Positions 12,733 through 26,200 of a stretch of 64,000 bases of DNA are shown here, in pieces. This DNA comes from Cristatella mucedo (taxonomy: Eukaryota > Bryozoa > Phylactolaemata > Cristatellidae). The position numbers and the translations under genes were made by a program. The notes under the pieces were generated by a model, which was given only the letters and a program-made list of their open reading frames with translations, made no database searches and was not told the DNA's origin. Position 1 is the first letter of the stretch, and every line of letters starts with the position of its first letter. Where the stretch lies: the NCBI GenBank assembly GCA_009760855.2, contig WPIO01000009.1:7417001-7481000 (forward strand), read 5' to 3'.

Positions 12733-12738
12733 TTTATT
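12733..12738 (-). terminator. poly(A) signal of DNMT1
   Basis: Plus-strand TTTATT reads AATAAA on minus, about 240 bases downstream of the DNMT1 stop codon at 12,977-12,979. Confidence 0.5.
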
Positions 12739-12976
12739 GCATTCAAGCTCCAGGAAATATACAAAAACACAGTATAGTATGGTTCTGCAAAAACACAAAG
12801 TATAACTTATGTATGGAATCCAGTTGCAATGAAGTCTGGTGCTGCACAAATAATTAAAAGGACAGCCGTGTAACCGTCTGCAGAATCGGGGTAACAGGCT
12901 ACAGACTCGACCGCCTCGGCTCTGATATATGCTCCAGGCATCGCAGATGCAAGCTTTGACTTGTGCCTTTCTCGCC

Positions 12977-15221
12977 TCACTTCTTCCACTCGAGGCACTT
13001 CTTAATCTCGAAGCCAATCTCTTTTGCAAGTGGGGGTGGGACAGCATTACCAACCTGCAAATACGATTTCAGCAAAAGCTACAATCATCAATCAGAGAGG
13101 CCTCGTAGCAAAGAGAAAAGGAGCAGCCGGCGTGCATGCCTCATACCTGTCGGTGCCTGTCTAAAGTGTTGCCACTATAAAGATAGCAATCCGGAAACCC
13201 CTGAGATCTGGCACACTCTCGAACGCTGACCACTCTGTGCTGCTCTGGGTGAAGCACACGTCCCTGGTCACAGAAAATGCAAGAAAATTGCCTTACGGCT
13301 GCGATGATAGCATACAGACAAAGGAGCCAATCCCAAAAAATGCCGACACGTGCAGCTAGAGAGGCTAGCCTTTTCTCAACCTCTTAACCACACGGGCGGT
13401 TGTGTCTTCACCTGTTTTCCCATTGGCTCCGGGTTTGTAACCGTTGTGGAAAAAAAACCATCCCACTCGAGGCGACCGTACAGTCCTGACCAATGATTGT
13501 GGCGGTTGGCAGTGTGCGGCAGGCACCAGGGAATCAACGTGTCGTACTGCCGGTCAGCCTGCTCACAGGGTTTTCCCTCAGCACAAGCGCACACGCCGCG
13601 CAGCCTGCCGGTCGGGCCTTTGCCGTTTTTTTTGTCGTTGAAAGAGTATTCCCTGAAAAGGCAAAAACCAGACGGCACTAGACAGACGGGATCGAGCCTA
13701 AGCCGGCGGCAGCCTGGCTGCAAAAAGGGGGCATGACATGTCGGCAAGCTCTGCTGGCTGCCCGGTGGGTAAGGCTGGACCCTGCTTACAATAGCTTTGA
13801 CGTTGTGCCGTCCGACAGCTTGACTTTGACATTGGGCAGATCTCGCCAGTCAGAGCCCGGGGCGGTCGGAATGTGCTGCATGCGTGCCAGCACTAGAGGA
13901 TTCATATCTTTACAGATATGATCTCGCAGAACAGGCTGACACATTTTGCCCCGCATCTGTAAGGACAAAAGTGCATTGACATACATTTGCATGTGTGTGT
14001 GCACACACTCAAAGACACGTGCACACACAAACATGTGTGCCTGGAAGGACATATACAGAAGCTGTAGAGCCTTACTGTGAGGCAGGCACAGCATAAGACA
14101 GGTGAAATCCGAATAAACCCCTTACTTGACAAAAACAAGGTCTGGAAGCAATCGCTGTAAACCAAGCTGTTGTCTGCAGCTGGACAGCACACGGCTCTAC
14201 GAAGCAGTATGTGATCAACGAGATGCTACTACACATGTAAACTACCATGTATAGCCAAACCAACAAACTAACTTTTGACCTTTTGACTCAGTATGCATGA
14301 GGTACCAGCATGATCTCATGGTGTGTGTGTGTGTGCGTGCGTGTGACTGACAAGAGTTTGTGATGTGATCTGTAGATGGAGCTGCAAAGCACCAACCATA
14401 TAAGTTGGAGACGAACACCAAAAGCAGCCTCACACAATTCTGGTCCGGTGATCTTTGTCACGTGGGTAACAATAGCAACTGAGAATGTGAAGATAATAAA
14501 ACACACACCTACTGGCACAAGAGTTTTTTTTCCATTCTAAACGATTAATACCACCCCTGTACTCATAAAGACAGGCAAAACTTTTCAAATTGCACCAACA
14601 GCAGCCCGTTTTTAGTCTGGTATATCGATATCAACCTATGCTAGCATATACTAGTGCCTATCACGTTGACCTCAACTTTGCTTTGGCAGGCAAGCCCGAA
14701 TTTGTGGTAGTTCTACCCTAGTGAAGGGCAATCTTGCAGTATGTAAGAAAATCTTTTCCTCGTTTTATATCCAATACATAAGCATACGTAATTGTATATT
14801 CTTTGGTCATTTTTCTGTAGCCGTTCGTATAAACTTTTGGTCTTACTCACTTTTGGTAATGCCACACTTCTGGTCTTGTTTAAATGAAATTTTACTTCTA
14901 ACTAGAAATACGTTTTAAAGTCATTTTTATATTCACATAGGGTCTGTTCCCCATTGGTCAGATCAGGTAAGCACACAAAACACTCACAATTGTGAAGTAA
15001 TAATTTTGGATGTACGTAGATCCCATAAATAGAAGTCACTGCTAAAGACAAAGTGCGGAAAAACAGAAGTGAGTAATTATAAAACGTATGAAACTTAATG
15101 GCAATAGATCTGGAACATCTATCAGTAACTTACAATGTAACAAAGACTAATGACTCGCAGGACACAGGTTTCTGTTCGTTAAGTCTTCGGCTGAAAGTAC
15201 GGTACAGCGACTTGAATGCCC

Positions 15222-15306
<85 letters not shown>

Positions 15307-17175
15307 CTGAGGTCACAGGTCACAACGAGGCTCAAACCGGCACAGTTGCTGAGCCTATGAATGAAAGAGCTAAATCATGGAGTGTATTGGAGGGTTAGAG
15401 GATGGACTTTGCTATAAATGCCTTGATTAAGCAAGAACCATCGCAGCTAATTTGGCAAAGATACGTGAGCGAATTTCTTTGATTTAGAAAATAGCTCTAG
15501 AGCCTATTGATAACCAAATGTAGAGGCTAAATAGCTTTCCACAGTCGCCTTGCCAATAGCAAGCTTGGGTAGTCCAGTCAAACCAGAACTTGGGAGCTAG
15601 CAAGATCTTTAGCCAGCTACTGCAGTGAGCAGTCCCTAATCATGGATATGATTTGAACCTGATGACTGGCTGTGGAGGGGGTCATTTGATTGAAACATCA
15701 AGCAGTCATCAATGAGGACCCTTAAGGTACGAGCACTTAATGAGCTTAAGCTCTCCACGAGCATTATACAAACGTCTGATTATGTCCATTACGATGTTTA
15801 CACCACAACACCCCAGCCAGTTGCAACCTCCTTCATTCCAGCTGCATGCTTAGGCTTGCCTAGGAGGTGGTGAGACCATAATATGCACTGGGGGGGGGGG
15901 CTGCCGGCTTTAGCATTGCAAACCTGCAAGCTCCCGAAGATGCCAAGTGCCTCCGTCCATTCAGAAGAAGGCCGTCTAGAGGGCCTACGGTGATGCAAGA
16001 ATCAGCAGCACGCAGACCTGCACCGTGCTTATCCCCACTACCAGAGAGCCTCTTCGCTTGAGCTCTTCGTGCGGCAAGAAGTAGTCTCTTCGTCGATCAG
16101 CTCAGCACATACATGCAAAGCTTGCAAGACATAGTGCACATCTCAGGGGAAGTGCACAGCATGAAGTGCTTGCTATGCAGTGATGGCGTTAATATCATGC
16201 AGTCTTGCATAGCCAGCGAGGGGGGAATGGAGGGGCCAATGAGCTTCAGCTTGTCGGTAAAATACTCAAGCAAATACTCAGAAGAAGCCTCATACCAGTA
16301 TGCATAAGGAAACCATAAAACCATGAGCTCAGGCTATCCACGGGAATGTGAGCCAACCGAAGCTCCCCAGCCGTGCAGTGAGAGAGCTATAATAATAATA
16401 ATAATAATGTACTTGATAAAGTCCCCTCAGAGAACTTACTCTCTTTCTAGGCGCTTTACATTTGCTGCAAAGGGAAATGCAATTGAATGGTAAGTAAAAT
16501 CATGCTTGAAAAACAAACAAAATGAATAACATGGTTAGGGGTGACATGCACAGGGTCATCATGTAGCATAGCTACCAGTCAAGCAACGGATTGACTTCAA
16601 GGTTCTGTCACTCACTTTTAGGTCTCTTCATTCTATGGCTCCAGCCTATCTCTCCGACATACTCCCCCATCAGGCCAAGCATCGTAGCACCCGCTTTTCG
16701 GAATCCAACAGTCTAGAAATACCTTGTACAAACCTTAAATCCTTTGGAGACCGTGCATTTAACTCGTATGCTCCCAAAGCCTGGAACTCCCTCCCGACCT
16801 GCGTCAGAACATCCCCCGACCTGACCACATTTAAAAGGAACCTAAAAACACACTTATTTAGGACAGCATTTAGTGAGTCCTTGTGATTCGTCCTTTGTGT
16901 GCTTATTCGTGCTGACACTGTGCATGCTGCCACTAACCACATTTGCATGCTGACCCTGTACATGTCACCCCTAACCATGTTATTCATTTTTTTTTGTTTA
17001 TCAAGCATAACTTTACTCACCATTTAATTGCATTTCCCTTTGCAGCAAATGTAAAGCCCCTAGAGAGATTCAGTTCTTTGAGGGCGCTTTATTAAGTGAA
17101 TTATTACATTATTATTACTATTATTATTAAGTCTATGTACCATGGACAAATAACAAGGGGTGGGTTGAAGCATCT

Positions 17176-17222
<47 letters not shown>

Positions 17223-20200
17223 GAAAAAACCAACGAGCTTCTCACCATTCGCTGAAATTGGGTTTCAGGCTCCATGCTGTAACTGATTTCATCCTTCTTT
17301 GCACCATTGCGAACCTCAGGAAGATCTGACATCGCATCACGTACTGTTATTGTACGATATGGAGCAGATCTCATGCGTGTGATATTTGAAACATACTAAA
17401 AAAAATCCGATACTACAATTAGGCGTTCAGTTTACAAGTCTCACGTCGCATGCTGGACATGCTTTTCATGTCGAATCTTTTCCTAAGCATCCAAAAGATT
17501 ATGAAGTGTTTAGCAAGATGCAGTCTTCGATCTAATGCCAACTGTATAGATAGCTTAGCTCAATCATATAGCATATCCCGGATTGTAAGAAAATCAAGTG
17601 CTTGCTGACAAACCTTTTTGTCATCAACAACAACTGATAGCTGCATCGCCTTCGGTGAGAACACGTGTAGTGGCTCGGGGAATGCAGGTAGCTTCTCACC
17701 GGGAGCAGCAGCCAATATGATAGCCCTGCAAGTGGTCACACGTTAATTGGTGGTGGCCATAATACATCTAGGCAAACGTGCAAACAATCCCAAAACAGAC
17801 AGTCGAGTGTTCCACAATTACCTTCTCCGTGTTTGCGGCACTCCGTAACAGCCAGCCTGAAGGATGCCAAATGTGCACTGGTAACCCATTCGGATAAGGC
17901 AGCGCAACGTTAACTTAAGCACCATTGAGTTCTTGAAAGATACGAAGTTTCGGACGTTCTCCAATAGGAAAAAACGAGGCCGATAATAATCACAATAACT
18001 GAGGTACGATGCAATCAGGGAATTCTAGAAAATAAACCAAGCCCATTAATTATTGCGATTTGTGATTTGCAATGTAACAACAGCAAACGACTAGCCTCAG
18101 CAGTGAAGCTACTCAGGGATATATGAGTTGAACACGAACGCCGAGAGAAATGACTAAACTCGGGCATACAGAGCATGGATCACATTCCAAAACAAAGCAG
18201 CAATATACCTGGACAGGGTGCAATAAATTAGCAAACCCTTACCTTGAATCGCGAATAATCCGTGAACTTGAAACGGTTCAGGCCACTAAAGCCTTGGCAG
18301 GGTGGTCCTCCACAGAGGAACTCAACCTCACCTTTCTGGGGTAGTTTTTGGTGTGCTGTGTTTTCTGAAGTGCCCTAGAGAGAGTGCGGCTCAATTGTGC
18401 TTTCAACTGAATTTGAAGGAAACAGGTACGTCAGTTGCGTCAGAATGACATATGCGCCACAGCTAACCTCCATGACGAGCCGCAATAATGTGTTGCAGTC
18501 ATCGGTGAATACCGTTGCCAAAGGATTGTTCAGCTTGTATGCCTGGGCAGCAAGCTCATCTTTTTCAATTGCCCACTTGGTCACGGCAGCACCCGATTGG
18601 TGAATGCCTTGTGAAAGACCTGCAAATAACGACGATGGTTATAGGCCAGGCAGACTAGGTTCACTATTCTCACTCACCAAGGTAATAAAGCTTATGCAGA
18701 ATCTCCAATCTCGCGTGTGGCTCGCAGGTGCAGACGTTCACGAGCAGATATCTGCTCCACCTGCCCATTGAACATTGGTCTGGAGAAAGAAGAACATGCC
18801 GAGAGCGAGGTTGCATAATAGCTCACCTCCACAACCAGCAAATACATCGAGCATCCGAAGTCGGTGAGTAGCGTTTTTGACTTGGTGATTTTTAATCGAC
18901 TCGGTGCTCTTGATTTTGGTGCCCCTATCTTGGCCTTTTCTTCTTACCTAAACACGGAATAGGTGAAGAGTACAGAGTGACCGCAAAAGACAAGGGAAGA
19001 CAGGAGCGATACAAGAGCAACCACTAACTAACTATATTGCATCTCGGTCGGACTGACCTTTGAGTTTCCACAGCTACGAGAGCAAGTTGGCACCTCTTCA
19101 AATGCCTTCAAGTTGGCATTGTAGGCCTAAAAAGTCAGGTATAGAAGAGCATGCATGTCAATCCGCAGCATGCCATCAATTGGTCTCTCTTCGTATGCAA
19201 ATAGATATTCAATTCATTGCATTACGGATCCATTGTAGATCCACCTATGCAAATCGCTTCTGTCGCCAAGCTTACAGTGCATTTGAAATGTGTGGGGAGA
19301 GGGCATTGAATGTTTCTTTAAAAAAAATTACAACCCTCACGCATTTAGGGTAACCAAAGGATATTTATTTGAGAATGCCAAGACATAACTACGTAGCTTG
19401 TACAATAACTGACAGGCAATTATAGATTGGAACCATCATTTTCTTTACCTTATTGGCCTTACGAGTTTTTTGGGAGGGGGAGCATAACGCAAACGTTAAA
19501 CAACGACTCTCTATTGGTGTCTAGTAATATCCAAGCATTTTGGGGCGGATATACTTTTGGAAGCTTCTAGAGTGCAAATCATAAAAATATGCTAGTGTGA
19601 TGTATTAAACATTTTTTTGCCAAGAACTGCCGACTGCATGCTTAAAAACATATTTATGCATATTTAAACTATGAACTGCCCACGACTTATTCGTGTGCAT
19701 AATTGCAAAAAATTATGCATGCACGTGACTTTAAAAGATTATCGATCAAACCCGTCAACAAATAGCCATACGAAAATTAATTGAAACGAACAGAGTATGC
19801 ATAGACAGCATATGTGCAAGAGATTCTATTGTATCGGATTGTTCGAACAGGCAAATGAATGCTGACACTGGCGTAAATTCGACGATTGACGGCCAGCCGG
19901 CTGACAAAGAGGGAGGATGACACATCCCCGTGAAAGCACATACTACTGCTTTCATTGCAGCAAGCTGAGAGCAAGATCGGGGGTGGGGTGGGGTTGGCTG
20001 CTATCACACTATACAAATCCTAACTACTCCCACCATGCATGTGTGCACTGCTAGTGCAAAAGGGAAGCAGAGTCCGAGCTATGTTCTGCACACACCTCTG
20101 TAAAGTAAAACAAGTCGTTACCACCGAGAAAATACTCCATGGTCTCCTCCGGAGTAGGTTTGTCCCAATATCTGACCGCACAAGCACCGGCCAGGCTCTC

Positions 20201-23200
20201 AAGATCAACGTACGTCTCCTCGCTGCTCCAGTAGAGGAGATTCAGGTCTGCTTGATGAGTGCCTTGTAGCCCCAGGTGAGTATTCTCGGGCCTACCGAAG
20301 CATTAAATCGGTCCGGGCATGCCTGGACATGCACGTTGGCCTATGACCTGCATCTTTTAGCTCTGCTAAATTTGGCTGGCAGCCTTACTTACCTATAGAA
20401 TTTGGCAACACGCAGTTTCACAGTGCTCGGGTCTATAAGTCCCGACTTCGGCATCTTGCAGGATATGCTCAATATACGCACTATCCTATAAGGTTCCGGA
20501 CATGCTTCATTCGACCCTTTCACATATTCAGTTTTCCTGTAGGCCTCTGGGTACAGTTTGTCATCCAACTAAAATGCAAGTGCGCGCTGCTGGACATATT
20601 GACACTAACAGATTCAGACAGTTGCTAGGCTAATAATCAGCCAGCAAGAAACTAGTTCAAAAACGAGATCAAGGTAGCTTCACCTGGTCACTTGTCAGCT
20701 TTTGCTTCTTTGAAACTTGAGGCTGCTGAAGGTTGAATGTGAAACCGGCCGGGTCCACATAACAACAACTGCCAACCTCATACACGGTATCCTTGTATGT
20801 CATTTCAGAATAACACGTAGAACCCTGCTCGTCGAGTTTCGCTTCTTTGCCCGTGAGAACAGGCACTTGGCGCTGGGAAATAAAACAGTCGACAGCTGAT
20901 AGCAGCAAAATCCTACTGCAAGCACGCAGTATCACAAGTAAACTCGTAAAAGGGCAAAGCTGCAAACCAGCAGGATAGTATAGCTAACCTTTGGAGGACA
21001 CGCCCCAGCCTGCAATCCAAACAATTCAAGTCTACAGGAGTCGTGCAGATTCGCTTGCAAACCTTTCCTCGCAGATCCCATCTTCAGCTTGTTCATTTAC
21101 ACAATTAAATTTAATCACAATGCTCATTACTTGGCCACATTAGAGGGATATTTCTGCTCTTCTTACACCTCCCTAGACGGTCGGTTGCAATCTAAGCTAA
21201 GCCGTAAGGTAGAGGCAAGTACTGCTGCCTAACTATCACTGCAGACCATATCATGCGGTGAATCAGACTTCAGCCGGTGAATGGCAACAATGTTCGTTTG
21301 CAGCATCAAGGTTAGTTGACTCGATTCCTGATACCGACCAGATGGCCTTTCCTTCCTGCCCCGTGTTCAAATAGGCCTATGCAATTGGCAGCTAATTCTG
21401 CCTGCCACATGAGACTTACATAATACGAACCGAAAGACTGGAAATGCATTTGGCATTCGTCCTGTGGCAGGCTAACACTAGGCCACACTGGGTCGGTACA
21501 AACATGATTGGCCTGGTCTAACACTAGGCCACACTGGGTCGGTACAAACATGATTGGCCTGGTCTGCACGCGCACACACAAAATGCACACAGCTGACTTC
21601 AAACCGAAGACACTTTGATTTCTCAACCCACAGCTGTGCAGCAGCTCACATTCTGCCCGACAGGCGACAAGTCTAGCAATGCACTATTCCCTTACGAGTC
21701 TTGACTTTTCGGCTTGGAGAGGACTTGAAGCTACTCATTTGCTTCTGGCATTGTATTTCGGCCTCCAACCCGACATCACGATTAGCATTTCAGGAAGCAG
21801 GCTGCGACTGCTTCTGGAAGGGGCAGCCGTGCCAGAGTGACAACTCTCACATAAATGGTGGCCACGCTGCTGCTGAGGCTCAAGGAGCTCAGCAGCAGCA
21901 GCATGGCAGTCAGTGCACACACCGAGCTTTCCCTGGCAAGCTTGCCTCGTAAATTTGCATCCCGGTGGAGCACTCGGTCTGCAGCCCTGACCAAGTTGCT
22001 AGTCGTACACTCGCTGATGATTACGTCCAGTGCATCAGCTTCGGCACACCGTGCATTTGCGAATAGGAAGCAGCTTCAGCTGCATGCACACAAAGCCAGA
22101 TCATACAGCAGCATACCATATGCAGCTGCTCCTTGCAGTGACAGCTGGGACAGAACACTGGATTTAGAGCCTGTTTCTCAGACAACGGAACGTCCTCGAA
22201 GCGAGCGTGATCAGGTGTGTAGTGCTTCTGGTAGAAATATGCACCATCTGCACCAGAGAGGACCATGCCGTCATCAAGGCCACCGAGCATACTCCAATCC
22301 ACAGAGACCTCCTTGAAGACGACCTTTGAAGAAGAAAACAACTGGCACAAGCTGGAGCAGGCGCAGAGCATACGTGCCATGCCATCAGGTGAGTAAGCCG
22401 CGGCCGGCCTGCCAGGCGCCTCACCTTGACCTTCCTGGCTATGGTGTCGAGTAAGCATGTATCACACTCGTCCACCAGAAAAAGCTCTCTGGGATCGGCG
22501 GTGTCACCCAATATGGTCTCGCTGCCTCGGCTGTAGACGAGGCACTACATGCTTTACACCGCTGCCCTAAGCTAACGGCTGTCAATCTGTGCGCGGCGGC
22601 TTGCACAACAGGTGCATACAGGCAGCAAGGCTGTGTGCAACCACCACCACCACCAACATTGCACTTACTAGAACCACTGGGCATGAAAAGATTTCTTCTT
22701 CTCCGAGTCTGACTCCCACATGGATCGAACCAGACCGATGAGGTCGTCATCCGAGGAGACTTGAACGCAGTCTCCAACTCGGACCTGAATCGGGTGATAG
22801 CAAGGGGCAGATCTGCACGCTTTGCCTCAACTGTGCGTGTGCATGCTCCTCACGGAAAAAGCAGTAGCACCGTGCAGAGCAGTAGCAGAGTGCGGCAGCA
22901 GGGCGGGTAGTGTGGACACTGACATCGTCACCGTTGACGCGTACGTGGGAGTAGTACGTCTTCCCGTTTTCGGTGGCCAGTGGCTCATCCAGCCACCTCA
23001 CTTCGACCATACGGCTGCGAAGCGATTTCCTCCTGGATGTATTGGCAGCCGTTTCCTTTACTTTCTGTCGCAAAAAAAGGAGCGCCTCAAAAATCTTGCA
23101 AAGACGAGACGTCAAGTACAGTTGCAAATCGACTGAGAGAATCAATAAAAGAATGGACGGGTGCAGATGAAATGGATGCTCGAGTTTCAATGAAGCCACA

Positions 23201-26200
23201 ACGAAGAGAGTCGCATCGAAGGATGCTGACTGCTGCACCAATGATCCGCTTGGGCACACTGGTGGAATCCCGTCAAAGAATCGCTTACGAACGAGATGCG
23301 AGACGCGTGCGCACGCACCCACCTTGTCCATGGCATCTTCAGCCTCCTCTTCATCGGGTTCGTCTTCGTCGGCTTCAGCCATTTCCATCCTCAGGCAGCT
23401 GCGCGCGCGAATCGGTAGCTTTCGACAGATCGTGCTTCACTTGGCACCGATTGAATGCTAACGCGCAACACATGAGCGAGCAATACGCGAGTAAGTAGCG
23501 TGCGAACATTTATACGCACCGCCTCTGGATGCAGGAGTGCTTGGATTTGCCGACACCACCAGACTTAGCTGTGCCCTTGCAGACAGTACATTTCCCGCAG
23601 TCTGGCCGGGTGCAACCCTGCAAGCAGGGCAAGCAATTAGATAACCTAGCCAACAGTTCCATTCGCGAAAAACGCCCTCGCCAACCACGATCCGTGGCGA
23701 TCACAATCGATGTAGAACACACCTGACACTTTCCGCACGGCTTTTTGCAAGGGCCACCAACTTTGTCATCAATCTGACCCTGAAACATGCTGTCGAATAT
23801 CTGTCGCACGAGCCTCGTCGTGGTAGCGAGAGAGTCCTTCAGTCTCTCTTTCTTGGGAAGGACGTTTTGCTGCTGTACTCGGCGTCGCATAACCCCTCTC
23901 TCCTTTTTGCCTCCACGCTTACTGGAGCCTGCGGATCGCACAACGCGCCCTCAGCTTCACCGAGACATGCAGCCAAGGCGGTGAGCAACAGGCGACCCTT
24001 AATTAGTTGTTCCGGAACAAAACGAAACAACTCGGAATTCTAGCATTGGCAAAGCTAAGGCAGCAGGTCCGGGCCACGGCGGTCAGCAGACACGGCAGCC
24101 GTACCTGCCAAGTTGATCACTGCTCTAAAGCCCGGGATCGCTTGCAGAGCAGGTTCGTCTGGATCAGCACCCAGGTCGTAGTTCTGAACTTGCTCGAGCA
24201 CAAATGGAGCGTGGCGAAAGAGCGAGTCCTCGGTCAGTCTCACTCCATTCGGAAGCACTGCAGTCTAAAACCAAGCAGACTCGTTGGCGCCGACTGTTCA
24301 CACACGCGCACACACGAACCGTCGCATTGGCAAAGCTGCACACGACAACGCATGTGTTTGGAACTTGGCAAGACAAACCTGTATTTTGTTGAGCAGATCG
24401 TCGCACGAGGCATCGGGATTAGCAGACAGGAATGATATGACGAGGCTACTCACAAACACCTTCTCTTTTACCTCGGGCATGTATGGTTCATATTCGTCGC
24501 TCGGTGACATTAGAAAATAATCAGCATATTCTGAAGCAGATTAGCGCCAGTTTCGATAAGGTCCAACTGGCAGCCTTACCGGAAAGAGCCCGCATAAAGT
24601 GTACAACAAGTAATGCAAGGTAAGATAACAAAACATTCAAAAGCTCAGCCGAATGCATTGCACCTGTGGTAAATGCTATAAGCGGGTTGCCACCATCAAA
24701 ACCAGCTGTAAACCACTCAGAGATGGGCCCCATGCGGCGTACAGGAACTCCGCCCTCAATGCTGGGGTTCTCATCGTAAATTGGTTTGACATATCCACTA
24801 AAGTATATGAGCTTGTTCTTCTCCACCAAGCCACTGCCGAAAGGACAAAGATGACCTAATTCATCATAGACACTAAAAAAAAAACCATAGCACGATCTCT
24901 AATATTGGTGAGCAGCTTTAGCAATGCGCCTACAATCTACAACAGCAAGTCGAAAGTTCATTCACGGAAACAGACTAACCTAAAATGTGTGATCTTGTGC
25001 TGGGGCCTATAATCTTCATCCTCAATTGGGTTTCTGTTCTCAGTCTCTAGCTGCAGTCTCTCATCAACCAATGCAACAAACTCGTCAAGCTGTACAATTA
25101 AATACAGAAATGTTAGACAGAAGGTAAGGCCAATAGCATGGCCCGCACACAAGGCACTGCCAGTATACCTGATGAAAAATGCAGCATACACAAGCAGAAA
25201 AAATGGTCACTTTCAGTCAGTGACTCTAAATTGGCATGATTAACTGTTAGTAAGGATAGCCTACCCACCAGATTGGAGAACAAGAGTAAGCAGAATGCTT
25301 TATGAGCATGGATATAAGAGATAACAGCCATTACACGAAATGACCTGGACTGGTAGCTCAAATATAATGAAAGAGTATCCAGCAAGCTGCAATTCTAGCT
25401 AACTATTTACTCCAAAGGAAAAACACAGCAACATAATAAAGCCGTAATATCATAGTGCGTGGATTACCATTAACATATTGCATGTAGTGAAATATTACGG
25501 GAGCATATACCTTCTGCCCACCGATGGGGTGAAAAACATGGATGACAGGTGCAAGCCATAGTGGGCACATTTACATCAAATGCACCGACAAAGCTGCGGT
25601 CCAATACGAAAGAACATCCCTGTACTTGTATCAAAATAAATAAATATATGTGACGAAGAACTTCAGCTAAGATTGAAACAAAAATGTCCCTTTGGTCTCG
25701 CCTGCCACATATCAACACGGGAGTAAATCAAGGAATAGCTGGATCGGACAACTCTCGGTTGCGAATTTATTAGTGAATGACCTCTAAAGTCAATGCCGAC
25801 TCGGCAACCGGCGCCTTGTCTGTCATGAGTGTCGCAGTTGCCACATCACACCGTCACTTGCTCCTTATCACACAGCGCATCGACTTTAAGATTCAGTAAC
25901 CACATTTAGGTCCCTTCATTCTTTGACTCCAGCGTAACCATCCGAACTACTCCCCTATCAGGCTAGGCATCGTACCCCTGGCTTATCTGAATCAAATCGT
26001 TTAGCTACACCTCATTCGAACCTCAAATCCTTTAGAGACCATGTTTTTAGTTCGTACGCTCCTAAAGCCTGGAACTCATTCACTACTGACTTCACGATTT
26101 CCTCAGATTTTACTACTTTATAACAAAAGCTAAAAACACTTATTTGTCACAGCATTAGGCAGGTCCTTGTGGTTCGCCCTTTTGTGTGCTTATGTGTGTT

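Larger units (their letters stand above)
12977..19126 (-). other. DNMT1: DNMT1 linker and catalytic domain, exons 17-27
   Basis: Exons 19,058-19,126, 18,827-18,947, 18,468-18,619, 18,243-18,335, 17,822-18,024, 17,614-17,725, 17,246-17,395, 13,790-13,956, 13,412-13,652, 13,147-13,263 and 12,977-13,054. Motif I is LDVFAGCGG; motif IV is [10 protein letters not shown] with the nucleophilic Cys; motif VI is [11 protein letters not shown]; motif VIII is YGVPQTRRR. The target-recognition region holds [26 protein letters not shown] and [17 protein letters not shown]. Motif IX is [17 protein letters not shown] and motif X is [14 protein letters not shown] basic linker ([11 protein letters not shown]) replaces the usual Gly-Lys repeat. 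The segment between motifs III and IV is shorter than in vertebrates (LVME then [10 protein letters not shown]). Confidence 0.95.

Noticed and set aside
15098-15398. Long Arg-Glu and Ser-Leu frames at the GA and CT repeats (also 17,060-17,374, 54,368-54,772, 59,097-59,405)
   Set aside because: They are translations of dinucleotide repeats with no start context, domain or splice support.
16388-17112. 5'-inverted LINE insertion made by twin priming
   Set aside because: Both arms contain the element's 3' end and tail, which twin priming does not produce; two independent insertions fit better.
22820-23498. Plus-strand frames opposite DNMT1 exons
   Set aside because: They are shadows of the minus-strand BAH and CXXC exons, which have clear homology.
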